Shown: positions 1 through 9,424, numbered from the stretch's first letter. The stretch: 64,000 bases of DNA from Chloroflexota bacterium (GCA_018004935.1 JAGNBF010000006.1:5150-69149); one strand, 5' to 3'. The notes: generated by a model not told the origin, from the letters alone. Numbers and translations are program-made.

Positions 1-718
1 GCCAAAGGCACATGGGGAACTCCTACGAAAATGTAGGGCGATTTGGCAAATCGCCCAGTGGACGATTTATCAAATCGTCCTACAGATTTTCATTCCTCTT
101 GGTGCGCCAAAGGCACATGGGGAACTCCTACGAAAATGTAGGGCGATTTGGCAAATCGCCCAGTGGACGATTTATCAAATCGTCCTACAGATTTTCATTC
201 CTCTTGGTGCGCCAAAGGCACATGGGGAACTCCTACGAAAATGTAGGGCGATTTGGCAAATCGCCCAGTGGACGATTTATAAAATCGTCCTACAGATTTT
301 CATTCCTCTTGGTGTGCCAAAGGCCCATGGGGAACTCCTACGAAAATGTAGGGCGATTTGGCAAATCGCCCGGTGGACGATTTATCAAATCGTCCTACAG
401 ATTTTCATTCCTCTTGGTGCGCCAAAGGCACAGGGGGAACTCCTACGAAAATGTAGGGCGATTTGGCAAATCGCCCAGTGGACGATTTATCAAATCGTCC
501 TACAGATTTTCATTCCTCTTGGTGCGCCAAAGGCACATGGGGAACTCCTACGAAAATGTAGGGCGATTTGGCAAATCGCCCAGTGGACGATTTATCAAAT
601 CGTCCTACAGATTTTCATTCCTCTTGGTGTGCCAAAGGCCCATGGGGAACTCCTACGAAAATGTAGGGCGATTTGGCAAATCGCCCAGTGGACGATTTAT
701 CAAATCGTCCTACAGATA
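1..718. repeat. Seven-copy 105-bp tandem array with paired hairpins
   Basis: Seven near-identical 105-bp units start at 1, 106, 211, 316, 421, 526 and 631; the last is cut at about 716, and the array may continue left of the window. Each unit contains two adjacent palindromes, GGGCGATTTG-G-CAAATCGCCC and GGACGATTTATCAAATCGTCC. The outer arms (TGTAGG...CCTACA) can also pair, so one long four-block hairpin is possible. Because 105 is divisible by 3, every unit stays open in several frames and produces spurious repetitive reading frames. Differences between units are single bases, which suggests recent amplification or homogenisation. There are no unique spacers, so this is not CRISPR. Confidence 0.95.
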
Positions 719-742
719 AATATTGGCGTTTTTACCAGAGAA

Positions 743-768
743 GGCACAGCCTGAAAGGCTGTGCTACG
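743..768. repeat. Dispersed 'CACAGCC-AGGCTGTG' hairpin repeat
   Basis: A short palindrome, CACAGCCTGAAAGGCTGTG, followed by CTACG. Related copies lie near 17893-17925, 51168-51200, 62293-62320 and 62402-62430. All are intergenic, with a conserved stem and slightly varying arms (CACAGCC or GAACAGCC). Mobility is inferred only from this dispersal. From here to 900 I see no gene. Confidence 0.7.
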
Positions 769-900
769 TCCAAAGAGTGCAGACCAATTCGCTCAGCCGA
801 AGTCAAAAATCGTTCTCAAATGTCTGCCTTCATTTCCATCTGCGCTTATAAACGAGCGCCGCAACGGAATTTTGACTTGAATGAAGAAAGCCAGAGAAAT

Positions 901-2082
901 ATGATGAATCTGGATGATCTAACCTTTCTCTTGAGTCCGGCAGGGCAGGCCCATCTGGCCCACCTGGCAACGACACCCATCACCCCCCACAATCACCTGT
1001 CCCTGGCGATGGCCCTGCGTCAGACACTCCCGCCCACGCAGGCCCAGGCAGTGCTAGAAACGGTATTGTTGCGCCAGCTCGCGGCCGCGAAATTTTCTCG
1101 CGCCGCCGCCATGTATTTCACCCGGCCCGCCCTGGAACAAGCCTCGGGGGAAACCATTGCCCGCTATCGTACCCACCGCTTTGTACAAGCCCAGTGTGAC
1201 ACCATCGCGGATCTGGGTTGTAGTCTCGGCGGGGATGCCCTGGCCCTGGCCGAACAGGCCCAAGTTACCGGGGTAGAATGGGATGCGCTCCGGCTGGCTC
1301 TGGCCCAGGAAAATGTGCGCGTATATGGCCACAGTGCCCGCTTCCGCCCCCTGCAAGCCGACATCCACAGTCTGACTCCCTGGCCGGTAGCGGCTGTTTT
1401 TTTTGACCCGGCCCGCCGCGACGAACAGGGGCGGCGGTTTTACTCCATCCATGATTATCAGCCCCCGCTAACTGTGTTGGAGGGGTGGCGGGCAAAGGTA
1501 CGCGGCGCGGCCGCGAAAATTAGCCCCGGTGTCAACTACGACGAAATCGCCCACCTGGACGCCGAAGTAGAAATCATCTCCGTACATGGCGAAGTCAAAG
1601 AAGCGGTGCTTTGGTTTGACGACTTGCGCACCCCAGCCCGCCGTCGGGCTACCTTACTCCCTGGCACACACACCCTCATCCCCCCGGATGAGCCAACGGT
1701 CATAGCCGTGCGCCCGCCCCAGGCTTACCTATATGAACCAGATGGGGCGGTCATCCGTGCTGGATTGGTTGAACCCCTGGCGCAACTCATCGCGGCCAGC
1801 AAAATTGACCCAGAAATCGCTTACCTGACCACAGACCAGAAGGTAACTACCCCATTTGCACGCGGTTTTGCCGTGCAGGATTATTTCCCCTTCCAACTGA
1901 AGCAGTTACGCCATTATCTACAGGCCAGAGACATCGGTCAGGTGATCATCAAGAAACGAGGTTCCCCCATCGAACCGGATTATTTGCGCAATCAGTTACG
2001 GCTCCGCGGCCGCGGACAGGCCATCCTCTTCCTCACCCACATCCAGGGACAACCCTCTGTTATCATCGCCCAAGAAGGTTAA
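901..2082 (+). CDS. Class I SAM-dependent methyltransferase with THUMP-like C-terminal domain
   Basis: A protein of about 393 residues. The open frame extends upstream into the tandem array, but family-like sequence starts at the ATG at 901 (MMNLDDLTFLLSPAG), so I place the start there or at the next ATG (904); the ribosome-binding site is weak. The middle carries a Rossmann-type SAM-binding motif (ADLGCSLGGDALALA), then VFFDPARRDEQGRR, resembling the catalytic region of N-methyltransferases of the trimethylguanosine-synthase-like group. The last ~80 residues (FPFQLKQLRHYLQARDIG, VIIKKRGSPIEP) match the THUMP-like domain usual in this family. The substrate is unknown; RNA is the likely guess from the THUMP-like domain. 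Two GCGGCCGC sites in the gene encode Ala-Ala-Ala runs. Confidence 0.85.
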   Translation: MMNLDDLTFLLSPAGQAHLAHLATTPITPHNHLSLAMALRQTLPPTQAQAVLETVLLRQLAAAKFSRAAAMYFTRPALEQASGETIARYRTHRFVQAQCDTIADLGCSLGGDALALAEQAQVTGVEWDALRLALAQENVRVYGHSARFRPLQADIHSLTPWPVAAVFFDPARRDEQGRRFYSIHDYQPPLTVLEGWRAKVRGAAAKISPGVNYDEIAHLDAEVEIISVHGEVKEAVLWFDDLRTPARRRATLLPGTHTLIPPDEPTVIAVRPPQAYLYEPDGAVIRAGLVEPLAQLIAASKIDPEIAYLTTDQKVTTPFARGFAVQDYFPFQLKQLRHYLQARDIGQVIIKKRGSPIEPDYLRNQLRLRGRGQAILFLTHIQGQPSVIIAQEG

Positions 2083-2433
2083 TCATCCTGGGTAAGCGTC
2101 ATTTTGGGGGATACAAAGTGGTGGGGTCAGGAGACTAGCCATAGCGTTTCTCAAGTCATCTACAGATTGGACACGCACCCAATCATCGCGGCCGCGTTCC
2201 CACCCTTACCCAATTATGCTAAAATAACCCCATGAGTCAGCAATCATCCCCAGTTCTATGTCACCGGCTCGTCGGAACCCTGTTTAGCGAATTACTCACC
2301 CCTGTCAACATCACCGTCCAGACAGAAGTTCCTCTTCGGAAATAAGATGGGTGGCGCGGTCAGGAGACCGGCCACAGCAAACTCAAAAGTTATTTGCGAG
2401 CGATCCCTAAACTGATCTCTGGCTTTATCCCCT
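2083..2433 (+). other. Intergenic segment with R2 repeats and a possible 37-residue broken ORF
   Basis: Contains a degenerate copy of repeat R2 (about 2113-2143) and a good copy at 2350-2374 (GGTGGCGCGGTCAGGAGACC). Between them a small frame, 2232-2345, starts ATGAGTCAGCAATC after an AT-rich TATGCTAAAAT, reads like protein for about 30 residues (MSQQSSPVLCHRLVGTLFSE) and stops exactly in the repeat's left end (TTCGGAAATAA). One reading is that repeat insertion truncated a small gene or the helicase leader. One GCGGCCGC lies at 2188. Confidence 0.4.
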
Positions 2434-4974
2434 TTGACCCCCCATAATTCCTCTGTGTCCTTGCAAGATATTCTCACCGGATTGCGGCGAAACCGTGATT
2501 TTATGAGCCAGGTTGTTGCCTGGGAACGGTTTCGTGCTCGCCCACCCCAAACGGCATCCCTCGGCTGTGAACTCCACCCACAGTTACAGAAGGCATTACA
2601 CCAACACGGTATCCCTAATTTCTTTACCCACCAGGCGGCCGCCATTCAGGCGGCTCTCAACGGGGAAAATGTTGTCATTGCTACCAGTACGGCTTCGGGC
2701 AAAACCCTATGCTACAACGTACCGGTGTTACAAAATTTATTATCGCGGCCGCAGGCCCGCGCCCTTTACCTCTTCCCCACCAAAGCCCTGGCCCAAGATC
2801 AACTAACCGAACTCCGTGACCTGGTCCATGCCGGACGCCTGCCCATTGCCGTTAATAGCTACGACGGTGACACCCCCACCAGCCAGCGGAGCAAAGTCCG
2901 CCGTGAAGGGGGAATCCTCATCACCAACCCGGACATGCTCCATGCCGGTATTCTGCCCACCCACACCAATTGGCGCGACTTGTTCCGCAACCTGCAATTT
3001 GTCATCATAGACGAAATCCACACCTACCGGGGCGTTTTTGGTAGCCATGTTGGCAATGTCATCCGCCGCCTGCGTCGCCTCTGCCAGTTTTACGGCAGTA
3101 ACCCTCAGTTCATCGCCAGTTCGGCCACCATCGCCAACCCTCGCGAACATGCCGAACGGCTAATAGAGCGCCGGTTTACCCTGGTAGATGAGTCGCAAAA
3201 TGGCTCCCCCAGGGGCGAAAAACAGTTCATCCTCTACAACCCACCTATCGTAGATGAAGAGTTAGGGTTGCGGCAAAGTATGGTGCTGGCCGGTCGTGAC
3301 GCGGCCGCAACCTTCCTCGCCGACGACATCCAGACCATCGTTTTTGCCCGTACCCGCCAGACGGTAGAGTTACTCCTGGGCTATGTGCGTGACGAAATGG
3401 TTTACCGCGGCCGCGATCCCCTCAGCATCAGCGGCTACCGGGGCGGCTACCTCCCCCTGGAGCGGCGCGAAATCGAACGAGGCCTGCGTGAAGGCCTCAT
3501 GCGTGGCGTCATCACCACCAATGCCCTGGAGTTAGGCATAGACATCGGCCAGTTGAGTGCGGCCATCATTGCCGGGTATCCGGGGAGTATTGCTTCGGTG
3601 TGGCAACAGGCCGGGCGGGCCGGACGGCGCACGGAAGCCTCAGCCGTCATCTTCATTGCCAGCAACAGCCCCCTAGACCAATACATCTGCAACCATCCCC
3701 GCTACCTGTTTGGCACCTCACCCGAACATGCCCTCACCAACCCGGACAACCTGCGCCTGATGGTCAAACATTTACTCTGTGCCACCTACGAACTCCCTCT
3801 GCAAAAAGGAGAACCGTTTGGTGATTATGGCCCGGTAGATGATCTGATGGCTGTATTGCGTGAAGAGGGGGCCGTGCATGAAACACGTGACCAATATCAC
3901 TGGTTAGGTGAAGGACTGCCAGCACACGGTTTTTCTCTGCGTACCAGCGGTGACGAACCAGTGGTGATTCAGGATATGACCGGCCCTACGGTTATTGGTC
4001 AGCTAGACCGGGAAAGTGCACCCAGCCTGGTACATGAAGGGGCAATTTATTCCCACCAGGGCCGCACCTACCGGGTAGAGGCATTGGATTGGGAAGGGCG
4101 GCTGGCCCACGTTATGCCCATGGAAGTAGATTATTACACTCGGGCAATGATCGGCAGTACGATCCGGGAGTTGACCAGCGAGAAGGATGAAGTCCGCGGC
4201 CGCGTGCTTCATGCTTATGGTGATGTGCACGTCGTTACCCAGGCCTCCGGTTTCCGTAAGATCAAACGGTACAGCCACGAAACCCTGGGCTACGGTTCCA
4301 TCAACTTACCACCCCTAGAGCTATTCACCCAGGGTTATTGGTTAGTCTTCAGTGAAGAACTGACCGAAGAGCTATACAACGCCGGAATTTTGCTCCGCCC
4401 CAATAATTATGGCCCCAACTGGCAGGCCCAGCGGCAACTGGTGCTGGAACGAGATGGGCACAAATGCCGTACCTGCACCAGCACCGCCATCCCCGGCCAA
4501 CCCCTCCACGTGCACCACATCCGCCCCTTCCGCGAATTTGGCTATATCCCCGGCGAAAATGAGCATTACAAACAGGCCAATGTACTGGAAAACCTGGTCA
4601 CGCTCTGCCCCAGTTGCCACAAACAGGCCGAAGCCAGCCAGCAGGCTCGTTCGGCCCTGGGTGGGCTGGCTTACGTGTTGCGCAACCTGGCCCCTCTTTA
4701 CCTGATGTGTGATCCCTCAGATATTGAAGTGTCAGCAGAAGGGCGCAGTCCACTGACGCAGGCTCCCACGCTGGTCATTTATGAAACGGTAGCGGGAGTA
4801 GGGTTTAGTGAAAGGTTATTTGACCTGAGTGAAATTTTATTTGCGGCCGCGCTGGAACTCGTGAGCGATTGTGGTTGCCGCGATGGTTGCCCCGCCTGTG
4901 TTGGCCCCCCCGGCGAAATCGGCCCCGATACCAAAGATGTCACCCGGCAACTCCTGCGCCTTCTGGTATCGTAG
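2434..4974 (+). CDS. MrfA/YprA-type DEAD/DEAH helicase with inserted HNH endonuclease domain
   Basis: An 846-residue superfamily 2 helicase of the MrfA (YprA)/Hrq1 group. Visible motifs: Walker A ATSTASGKT, DEIH box (VIIDEIHTYRG), SSATIANP and the QQAGRAGRR motif of the second RecA domain. The C-terminal DUF1998-type zinc region ends in CGCRDGCPAC. In Bacillus subtilis MrfA works with the exonuclease MrfB in mitomycin-lesion repair; an MrfB-like gene lies at 55694-56989. Unusually, residues ~657-730 are a complete HNH nuclease module (CRTC, HVHHIRPF, NLVTLCPSCHKQ) inserted inside DUF1998, between LPPLELFTQGYW and LGGLAYVLRNLAPL. The frame has no early ATG. An in-frame stop at 2413 leaves TTG 2434, GTG 2455 or TTG 2461 as starts, none with a clear ribosome-binding site. 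The 5' end may have been remodelled by the repeat just upstream. Confidence 0.9.
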   Translation: MTPHNSSVSLQDILTGLRRNRDFMSQVVAWERFRARPPQTASLGCELHPQLQKALHQHGIPNFFTHQAAAIQAALNGENVVIATSTASGKTLCYNVPVLQNLLSRPQARALYLFPTKALAQDQLTELRDLVHAGRLPIAVNSYDGDTPTSQRSKVRREGGILITNPDMLHAGILPTHTNWRDLFRNLQFVIIDEIHTYRGVFGSHVGNVIRRLRRLCQFYGSNPQFIASSATIANPREHAERLIERRFTLVDESQNGSPRGEKQFILYNPPIVDEELGLRQSMVLAGRDAAATFLADDIQTIVFARTRQTVELLLGYVRDEMVYRGRDPLSISGYRGGYLPLERREIERGLREGLMRGVITTNALELGIDIGQLSAAIIAGYPGSIASVWQQAGRAGRRTEASAVIFIASNSPLDQYICNHPRYLFGTSPEHALTNPDNLRLMVKHLLCATYELPLQKGEPFGDYGPVDDLMAVLREEGAVHETRDQYHWLGEGLPAHGFSLRTSGDEPVVIQDMTGPTVIGQLDRESAPSLVHEGAIYSHQGRTYRVEALDWEGRLAHVMPMEVDYYTRAMIGSTIRELTSEKDEVRGRVLHAYGDVHVVTQASGFRKIKRYSHETLGYGSINLPPLELFTQGYWLVFSEELTEELYNAGILLRPNNYGPNWQAQRQLVLERDGHKCRTCTSTAIPGQPLHVHHIRPFREFGYIPGENEHYKQANVLENLVTLCPSCHKQAEASQQARSALGGLAYVLRNLAPLYLMCDPSDIEVSAEGRSPLTQAPTLVIYETVAGVGFSERLFDLSEILFAAALELVSDCGCRDGCPACVGPPGEIGPDTKDVTRQLLRLLVS

Positions 4975-5052
4975 GGGTCAGAAACAAAGGTTCTCATCTC
5001 CCACCTTAACCCGTCCCAAACTCATCTGGTGCAATTTTTGCAGGCACTCACC

Positions 5053-6168
5053 CTACCTGTCTCTACCCCACAATTGGCGCGTGATACGGCGTGTACGCAA
5101 GAAAAACCGCTTGCCATAGTTGAAAGGTTTATCACCCCCATAATAATCGGCCAAAAATTGGGGCGGCGGAAAGAGCAGGCGGTACGCCAGGCGCAAACTA
5201 TCTGACCAACGATCCATCAATAGCAGTTCTAACACATTGGGCAATGGCCCCTCACCGGTTGAACGAAGCGGCTGATCAAAGGTATGCCATTGGGCCAGCC
5301 GTTCTGTCATGCGCCCCCGCCAACCAGTAACCGACACCGGCCACGCGGCCGCATTCCACAGCCTGTGGCCTACCTGCCCTAAATAAGCCAGAGCCACCTG
5401 TGCCCCCGCTTCTCGTGCCAACATCAGCAACAATTCCCTTTGTTGGGGTGCTTGTAAGTGAGACAGTTGCAAGTGAGCATCCAGAAAAAAACTGAGCCGC
5501 TTATACCGGTTGTGCCGGGCATGTAAGGCGGTATGAATAAGGGCATCTACCTCACTAATGAGAGTTGTTTCAATGCCCGCGATGCGGCCGCGGTTGGCCC
5601 TCTGCCATATCTCCGCCACGCCCCAACCCGGCCCCGCTCGCCGTATCAAATCCGTGTGTAACTCAACTACCACCTTACTCTGCTGGTGCAAAAACGGGGC
5701 CAGATGATGCCAGTCCGGTTTTTCCGCCTGGGGATGGGTGATGTAGCCTAACCGATGCATGACGGCCACCGCCTCCCGCGTTGCTTCTGCCGGGATCAGC
5801 AAATCAATATCATCAAAATAGCGGTGATTAACACTCTGATACACCCGATGCGCCAGATACATCCCTTTTACAGGCATCACCGCTATACCCGCCTGAGCCA
5901 TCGCCTCATTTATCGTAACAAAAGCATCCACCAACATAGCCGTACGGATCCGCTGTTGACGGGCGGCCTGATCCAGCCGGGACCAGACCTCGGGAGGCAT
6001 AGATGTTTTCGTGAGGGTAGTATGTAGAATGGGAATCAGCCGTTGCTGGGCGGCCAAAACAAAAACCTGTTCCCAGTGCACCGGGAACAGGTCAGGCAAC
6101 GACTCCCCTTGAATGAAGGCCCGGAGCGTTGCCAGAATCAGTTGCGCTTCCGGGATAAAATCAGTCAT
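5053..6168 (-). CDS. Nucleotidyltransferase family protein (NTP_transf_5 type)
   Basis: 371 residues. The diagnostic block is PVKGMYLAHRVY (residues ~99-110) followed by RYFDDIDLLIP (~116-126), the KG...DIDLL signature of the PF14907 nucleotidyltransferase-like family. Asp119, Asp120 and Asp122 are the likely metal-binding residues. Helical regions lie on either side. Family members often occur in peptide-modification or polysaccharide clusters and their substrates are mostly unknown; here the gene stands alone, convergent with the helicase (78 bp between stop codons). The ATG at 6166-6168 has no obvious ribosome-binding site. Function beyond nucleotidyl transfer is not inferable. Confidence 0.8.
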   Translation of the reverse strand: MTDFIPEAQLILATLRAFIQGESLPDLFPVHWEQVFVLAAQQRLIPILHTTLTKTSMPPEVWSRLDQAARQQRIRTAMLVDAFVTINEAMAQAGIAVMPVKGMYLAHRVYQSVNHRYFDDIDLLIPAEATREAVAVMHRLGYITHPQAEKPDWHHLAPFLHQQSKVVVELHTDLIRRAGPGWGVAEIWQRANRGRIAGIETTLISEVDALIHTALHARHNRYKRLSFFLDAHLQLSHLQAPQQRELLLMLAREAGAQVALAYLGQVGHRLWNAAAWPVSVTGWRGRMTERLAQWHTFDQPLRSTGEGPLPNVLELLLMDRWSDSLRLAYRLLFPPPQFLADYYGGDKPFNYGKRFFLRTRRITRQLWGRDR

Positions 6169-6257
6169 GTAAACTTTAATTCAGGGCCAGGGCAAAGGTT
6201 ATGTCCAGGCCAACAACGAAAGTAACTACGAACGAAAAAGATATACGCCTGTGGTTT

Positions 6258-6923
6258 TTAGCCATTAACCGTGGGGGCCGCCTGAGCTTTTTTGCGGCCG
6301 CGTAACCACTCAATCACCATCGGCAACACCGAAATGAAGATAATGCCCAAGATAACCAGTTCAAAATTTTCTTTGACGATCTCAATATTGCCAAAGAAAT
6401 ACCCGGCAAAAACAAAGAGTGTCGTCCACAAAAAGCCACCTACAATGTTATAAGTGATGAACTTACCATAAGACATCGTTCCCACACCGGCGACAAAGGG
6501 GGCGAAGGTACGGACAATAGGAACAAAACGGGCCAAAATGATGGTTTTGCCGCCATGTTTGGCATAAAACGCCTGGGTACGTTCCAGGTACTCTCGTTTC
6601 AGAAAACGAGAATTCTGCTCAAAAACACGCGGCCCAATCTTATTGCCAATCCAATAATTGACAGTATCACCCAACACCGCGGCCGCAAACAGCAAGGCAA
6701 AAAGTAGCCCAACATTCAAGGACGACCCATCCAGGGCGGCGATAGCTCCAGCGGCAAAGAGTAATGAGTCACCGGGCAGAAACGGGGTTACAACGACGCC
6801 CGTTTCCAGAAAAATGACAAGAAAGAGGAAAGCATATGTCCAGGTTCCATAATCCTGAGTGACCTGGGCCAGATGAACATCCAGGTGTAAAAACAGATCG
6901 ATGATTTGGGTCAAAATTTCCAT
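6258..6923 (-). CDS. DedA family membrane protein (VTT domain)
   Basis: 221 residues with several hydrophobic segments. Typical DedA blocks are present: FLETGVVVTPFLPGDSLLF early, NYWIGNKIGPRVF in the middle, then KHGGKTIILARFVPIVRTF and FAPFVAGVGTMSYGKF. These include the conserved Glu and Pro-Gly-Asp and the RFxPxxRTFAPFxAG motif. The family comprises polytopic inner-membrane proteins implicated in lipid scrambling/flipping (for example undecaprenyl phosphate or phosphatidylethanolamine recycling) and envelope homeostasis. Start at 6923, with AAGGAA about ten bases upstream. The gene appears monocistronic. Confidence 0.93.
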   Translation of the reverse strand: MEILTQIIDLFLHLDVHLAQVTQDYGTWTYAFLFLVIFLETGVVVTPFLPGDSLLFAAGAIAALDGSSLNVGLLFALLFAAAVLGDTVNYWIGNKIGPRVFEQNSRFLKREYLERTQAFYAKHGGKTIILARFVPIVRTFAPFVAGVGTMSYGKFITYNIVGGFLWTTLFVFAGYFFGNIEIVKENFELVILGIIFISVLPMVIEWLRGRKKAQAAPTVNG

Positions 6924-7098
6924 TGAATTACAAATTCCTTTTTAAGTGTGCTAACGTAACTACGAACCCTACCGTTTGCCAACTTTTGAACCACGCCCTT
7001 AAAAGCTATATTTGGTTCAGGTTCGTCTCACCCTTGAGCTGAACAGGGGCGAAATTATAACCTGATTTCTATGACTTAGCCGAAAAACAGGGACGATT

Positions 7099-7278
7099 AG
7101 GGCGATTGCATACTCACCAGAATGAACCCATCCCCCTACCCCCCTTCCCGAAATCGGGAAGGGGGAACCCACTCGGCGGGTAAAATCGGGGCTTCGCCCC
7201 GATTTTACCCACCTTAAAAAACTCCCCGCCCCTGGGGGCGGGGTTGGGGGTGGGGGAAATCCGAATATGCAATCGCCC
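7099..7278. repeat. MITE-like element with GC-rich hairpin
   Basis: The segment between dedA and the next gene is bounded by inverted AGGGCGATTGCATA (7099-7112) and TATGCAATCGCCCT (7265-7278). Inside are CCCTTCCC...GGGAAGGG, a perfect hairpin at 7178-7210 (GGGTAAAATCGGGG, short TTC loop) and CCCCGCCCCTGGGGGCGGGG. The same arrangement, with unrelated stem sequences, recurs at 55500, 57060, 61680, 63650 and 63870. Non-autonomous: no coding capacity. Confidence 0.65.
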
Positions 7279-7298
7279 TGGACGATCGGGTGAAAATC

Positions 7299-9107
7299 TC
7301 ATTCGCCAGTAAACCAGGAAACCAATGTACTGATAATGCCCTGCGGCCGCAAACCACGCACCATCCCCGTTTGTCCATTTACCATCACCGCATAACGTTC
7401 GCCTTCCAGTTCATAATGGCCCAGCCATAACGGCAGTAGAATCAGCTTGTACCCTTCTACTACCAAACCATTATCGGGAGCCAGGCCAAAATTGCGTGAT
7501 TGCTCCATCATCTGGGTGTACCGATTTTTGATTGGCGTAATAATGGCGGCCCGCGCCTTCAATGAGGCGTCCCCCAGGGGAATTTGATACCGTTCGGCTG
7601 GCCAATCTGCCAGATAGCGTGGGTCATAGGGTACCAGTGCCGCCAGATCAAATTCATGCACCCATTTTTGCAACGGTTCCGGCCATTTATGGCTGGCAAC
7701 CACCAGGTAATCATCTTCTGTTATCAGCGCACTGTCTTCCCGCTTATACCAGCGAGCCTGCCGAGGGGTAAATCGGCCAAAACCCATTTCTCCTTCACCG
7801 GGATTTTCTTCGTACACCTCATAATGCCAGGCAATATGGCCGTGAATGTCAAAGGTCCAGGCAGGTAGATATACACCGGTAAGATGCAAAAGGCGCGGCC
7901 GCTCCAGATGATGCGTTTGAAACCAGTGCTGTAACTTTTCCTGGGCCTGATTGCCGTTGATGACCGGGGGAATGAGGGCATCTGGGGGGATGGTATCTTG
8001 GGTCGCGGCCGCGGCCGTCACATATACAGATTGGCAATACGGGCAGGTGAGTGAGAGCATTTCTGGCACCAAAATAAACTCCACGGCACACCCCTGACAT
8101 TGAAAAATCCGCATTCCCACCGGCTGACGATGCCCCCGCGCCGAAAACATCGCCGTCAGGAAATCTCGTTCTCCAATTTCCGCCCGGCTCAGCTTCTCCT
8201 GTGCGGCCAACGATTCCCGGTAATGGCAATACCCACACTCTAACGCCTGCTGATCCGGGGTATACTGCATTTTTCCCCCACAGCGAGGGCACACCATCTG
8301 CTGGGCCTGAGCCACAGCCAGTTTCTGGGGAACTGGGGTCGGTTGATCCGGGTCAAACGATTCATCAGGTTTGAGCCGCCCTTCCAAAATGGCTAATGTT
8401 TTCCGTGCTCTCTGCTCACGGGGGTTAATCGTTAGCACATTTTCCAGGCAGATACGTTTTTCCTCGACATCTTCGCACAATTCGGCCAGACCCAGCCAGG
8501 CTTTGATGCGCTCTTCATCCGTGGCATAAACAGCCCGCAGAACTTTGCTTAAATAGTCATAGGCTTCTTCTACGTTTTGTTCTTTGACAGCGGCCAGTCC
8601 GGCGGTTAACCAAAGGCGCAAGTTTTGCTGGAAGGCGGCTTCCCGATCCATATCCCGGCTTAGTTGTTGGGCAAAACGGATGGAGGCTTCTAATTCCCGA
8701 ATGCGGTTAGCGGGGACAGGAAGGGCGTTTTCTTGATGATAGCCACACCGTTCACACACCCGGTTACGGCCATCGCCCGAAAAGAAGAGCGGTGCACCAC
8801 AATCCGGGCAGATGGGGTTTTCGGCTGTGACCGCGGCCGCGACCTTCTTTTTGGCCTTCTTTTCCGGGGGGGGCAACTTTTCTAGTTGCTTATTGGCCCG
8901 TTCATGTTGTGGATCCAACCGCACCACATGAGTCAGATACCGTCGTTTTTCCGTCAGGTCCGTAGCCAACAAACCCAGCCAATACAATGTTTCGGTCAAT
9001 TCGCGGCCGCGAGGGTTGGCTTTGAGTACTTGTTGCAAGAGCAATTCCGCTTTTTCTCGTTCACCGGCACGTGCGGCCGCAATCGCCTGCACCAATTGTT
9101 CTTTCAT
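7299..9107 (-). CDS. TPR and triple zinc-ribbon protein of unknown function
   Basis: About 602 residues from the ATG at 9107, which has GGGAGTG just upstream; an upstream in-frame ATG at 9119 is less likely. The N-terminus has tetratricopeptide-like helices (LLLQQVLKANPRGREL, YLTHVVRLDPQHERAN), repeated after ~150. Three zinc ribbons follow: CPDCGAPL..CERCGYH, CPRCGGKM..CGYCHYR and CQGCAVEF..CPYCQSVY. The C-terminal ~200 residues (GVYLPAWTFDIHGHIAWHYE, ending YAVMVNGQTGMVRGLRP) form a beta-rich module seen with zinc ribbons in uncharacterised bacterial proteins. Proteins like this are sometimes misannotated as PriA helicase, but no helicase motif is present. Six GCGGCCGC sites fall in the gene. 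Confidence 0.75.
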   Translation of the reverse strand: MKEQLVQAIAAARAGEREKAELLLQQVLKANPRGRELTETLYWLGLLATDLTEKRRYLTHVVRLDPQHERANKQLEKLPPPEKKAKKKVAAAVTAENPICPDCGAPLFFSGDGRNRVCERCGYHQENALPVPANRIRELEASIRFAQQLSRDMDREAAFQQNLRLWLTAGLAAVKEQNVEEAYDYLSKVLRAVYATDEERIKAWLGLAELCEDVEEKRICLENVLTINPREQRARKTLAILEGRLKPDESFDPDQPTPVPQKLAVAQAQQMVCPRCGGKMQYTPDQQALECGYCHYRESLAAQEKLSRAEIGERDFLTAMFSARGHRQPVGMRIFQCQGCAVEFILVPEMLSLTCPYCQSVYVTAAAATQDTIPPDALIPPVINGNQAQEKLQHWFQTHHLERPRLLHLTGVYLPAWTFDIHGHIAWHYEVYEENPGEGEMGFGRFTPRQARWYKREDSALITEDDYLVVASHKWPEPLQKWVHEFDLAALVPYDPRYLADWPAERYQIPLGDASLKARAAIITPIKNRYTQMMEQSRNFGLAPDNGLVVEGYKLILLPLWLGHYELEGERYAVMVNGQTGMVRGLRPQGIISTLVSWFTGE

Positions 9108-9424
9108 AATCACTCCCATACACCATCACTAATTTAACAAGCTATTCTTTCATTAATGCTATCTGCCATTTGCCCCAATGATAATGATAGGATTATCATC
9201 AGGCTATAGCCTTTCAGGTCAAATAATTATCTGTCGGTGACTATACAGCCCCTCACCCCTGGCCCTCTCCCGAAGTGGGAGAGGGCCGGGGGTGAGGGTC
9301 AGCGGTTTCACCTTCTCATTCCACGCTCGGCGTGGGAATAAGTTGTGACACCTGAATAGTTACATTTATCGAACTATTAGACCTTGATACCCCGTATGTC
9401 ATACCTCATATCTGGAGTCCACTT
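9108..9424. other. Intergenic region with a long perfect hairpin
   Basis: A divergent intergenic region. It contains a 22-bp near-perfect stem at 9250-9298 (CCCTCACCCC...GGGGTGAGGG, loop GAAGT), related to the CCCTAACCCC repeat family, preceded by GACTATACAGCC. Promoters for both flanking genes should lie here, but I cannot define -35/-10 boxes with confidence. Confidence 0.5.

Noticed and set aside
1-718. CRISPR array
   Set aside because: Units are 105 bp, contiguous and nearly identical with no unique spacers, and no cas gene is nearby.
12-754. Long repetitive reading frames in several frames over the tandem array
   Set aside because: They arise because 105 is a multiple of three; no ribosome-binding site, domain or codon bias supports them.
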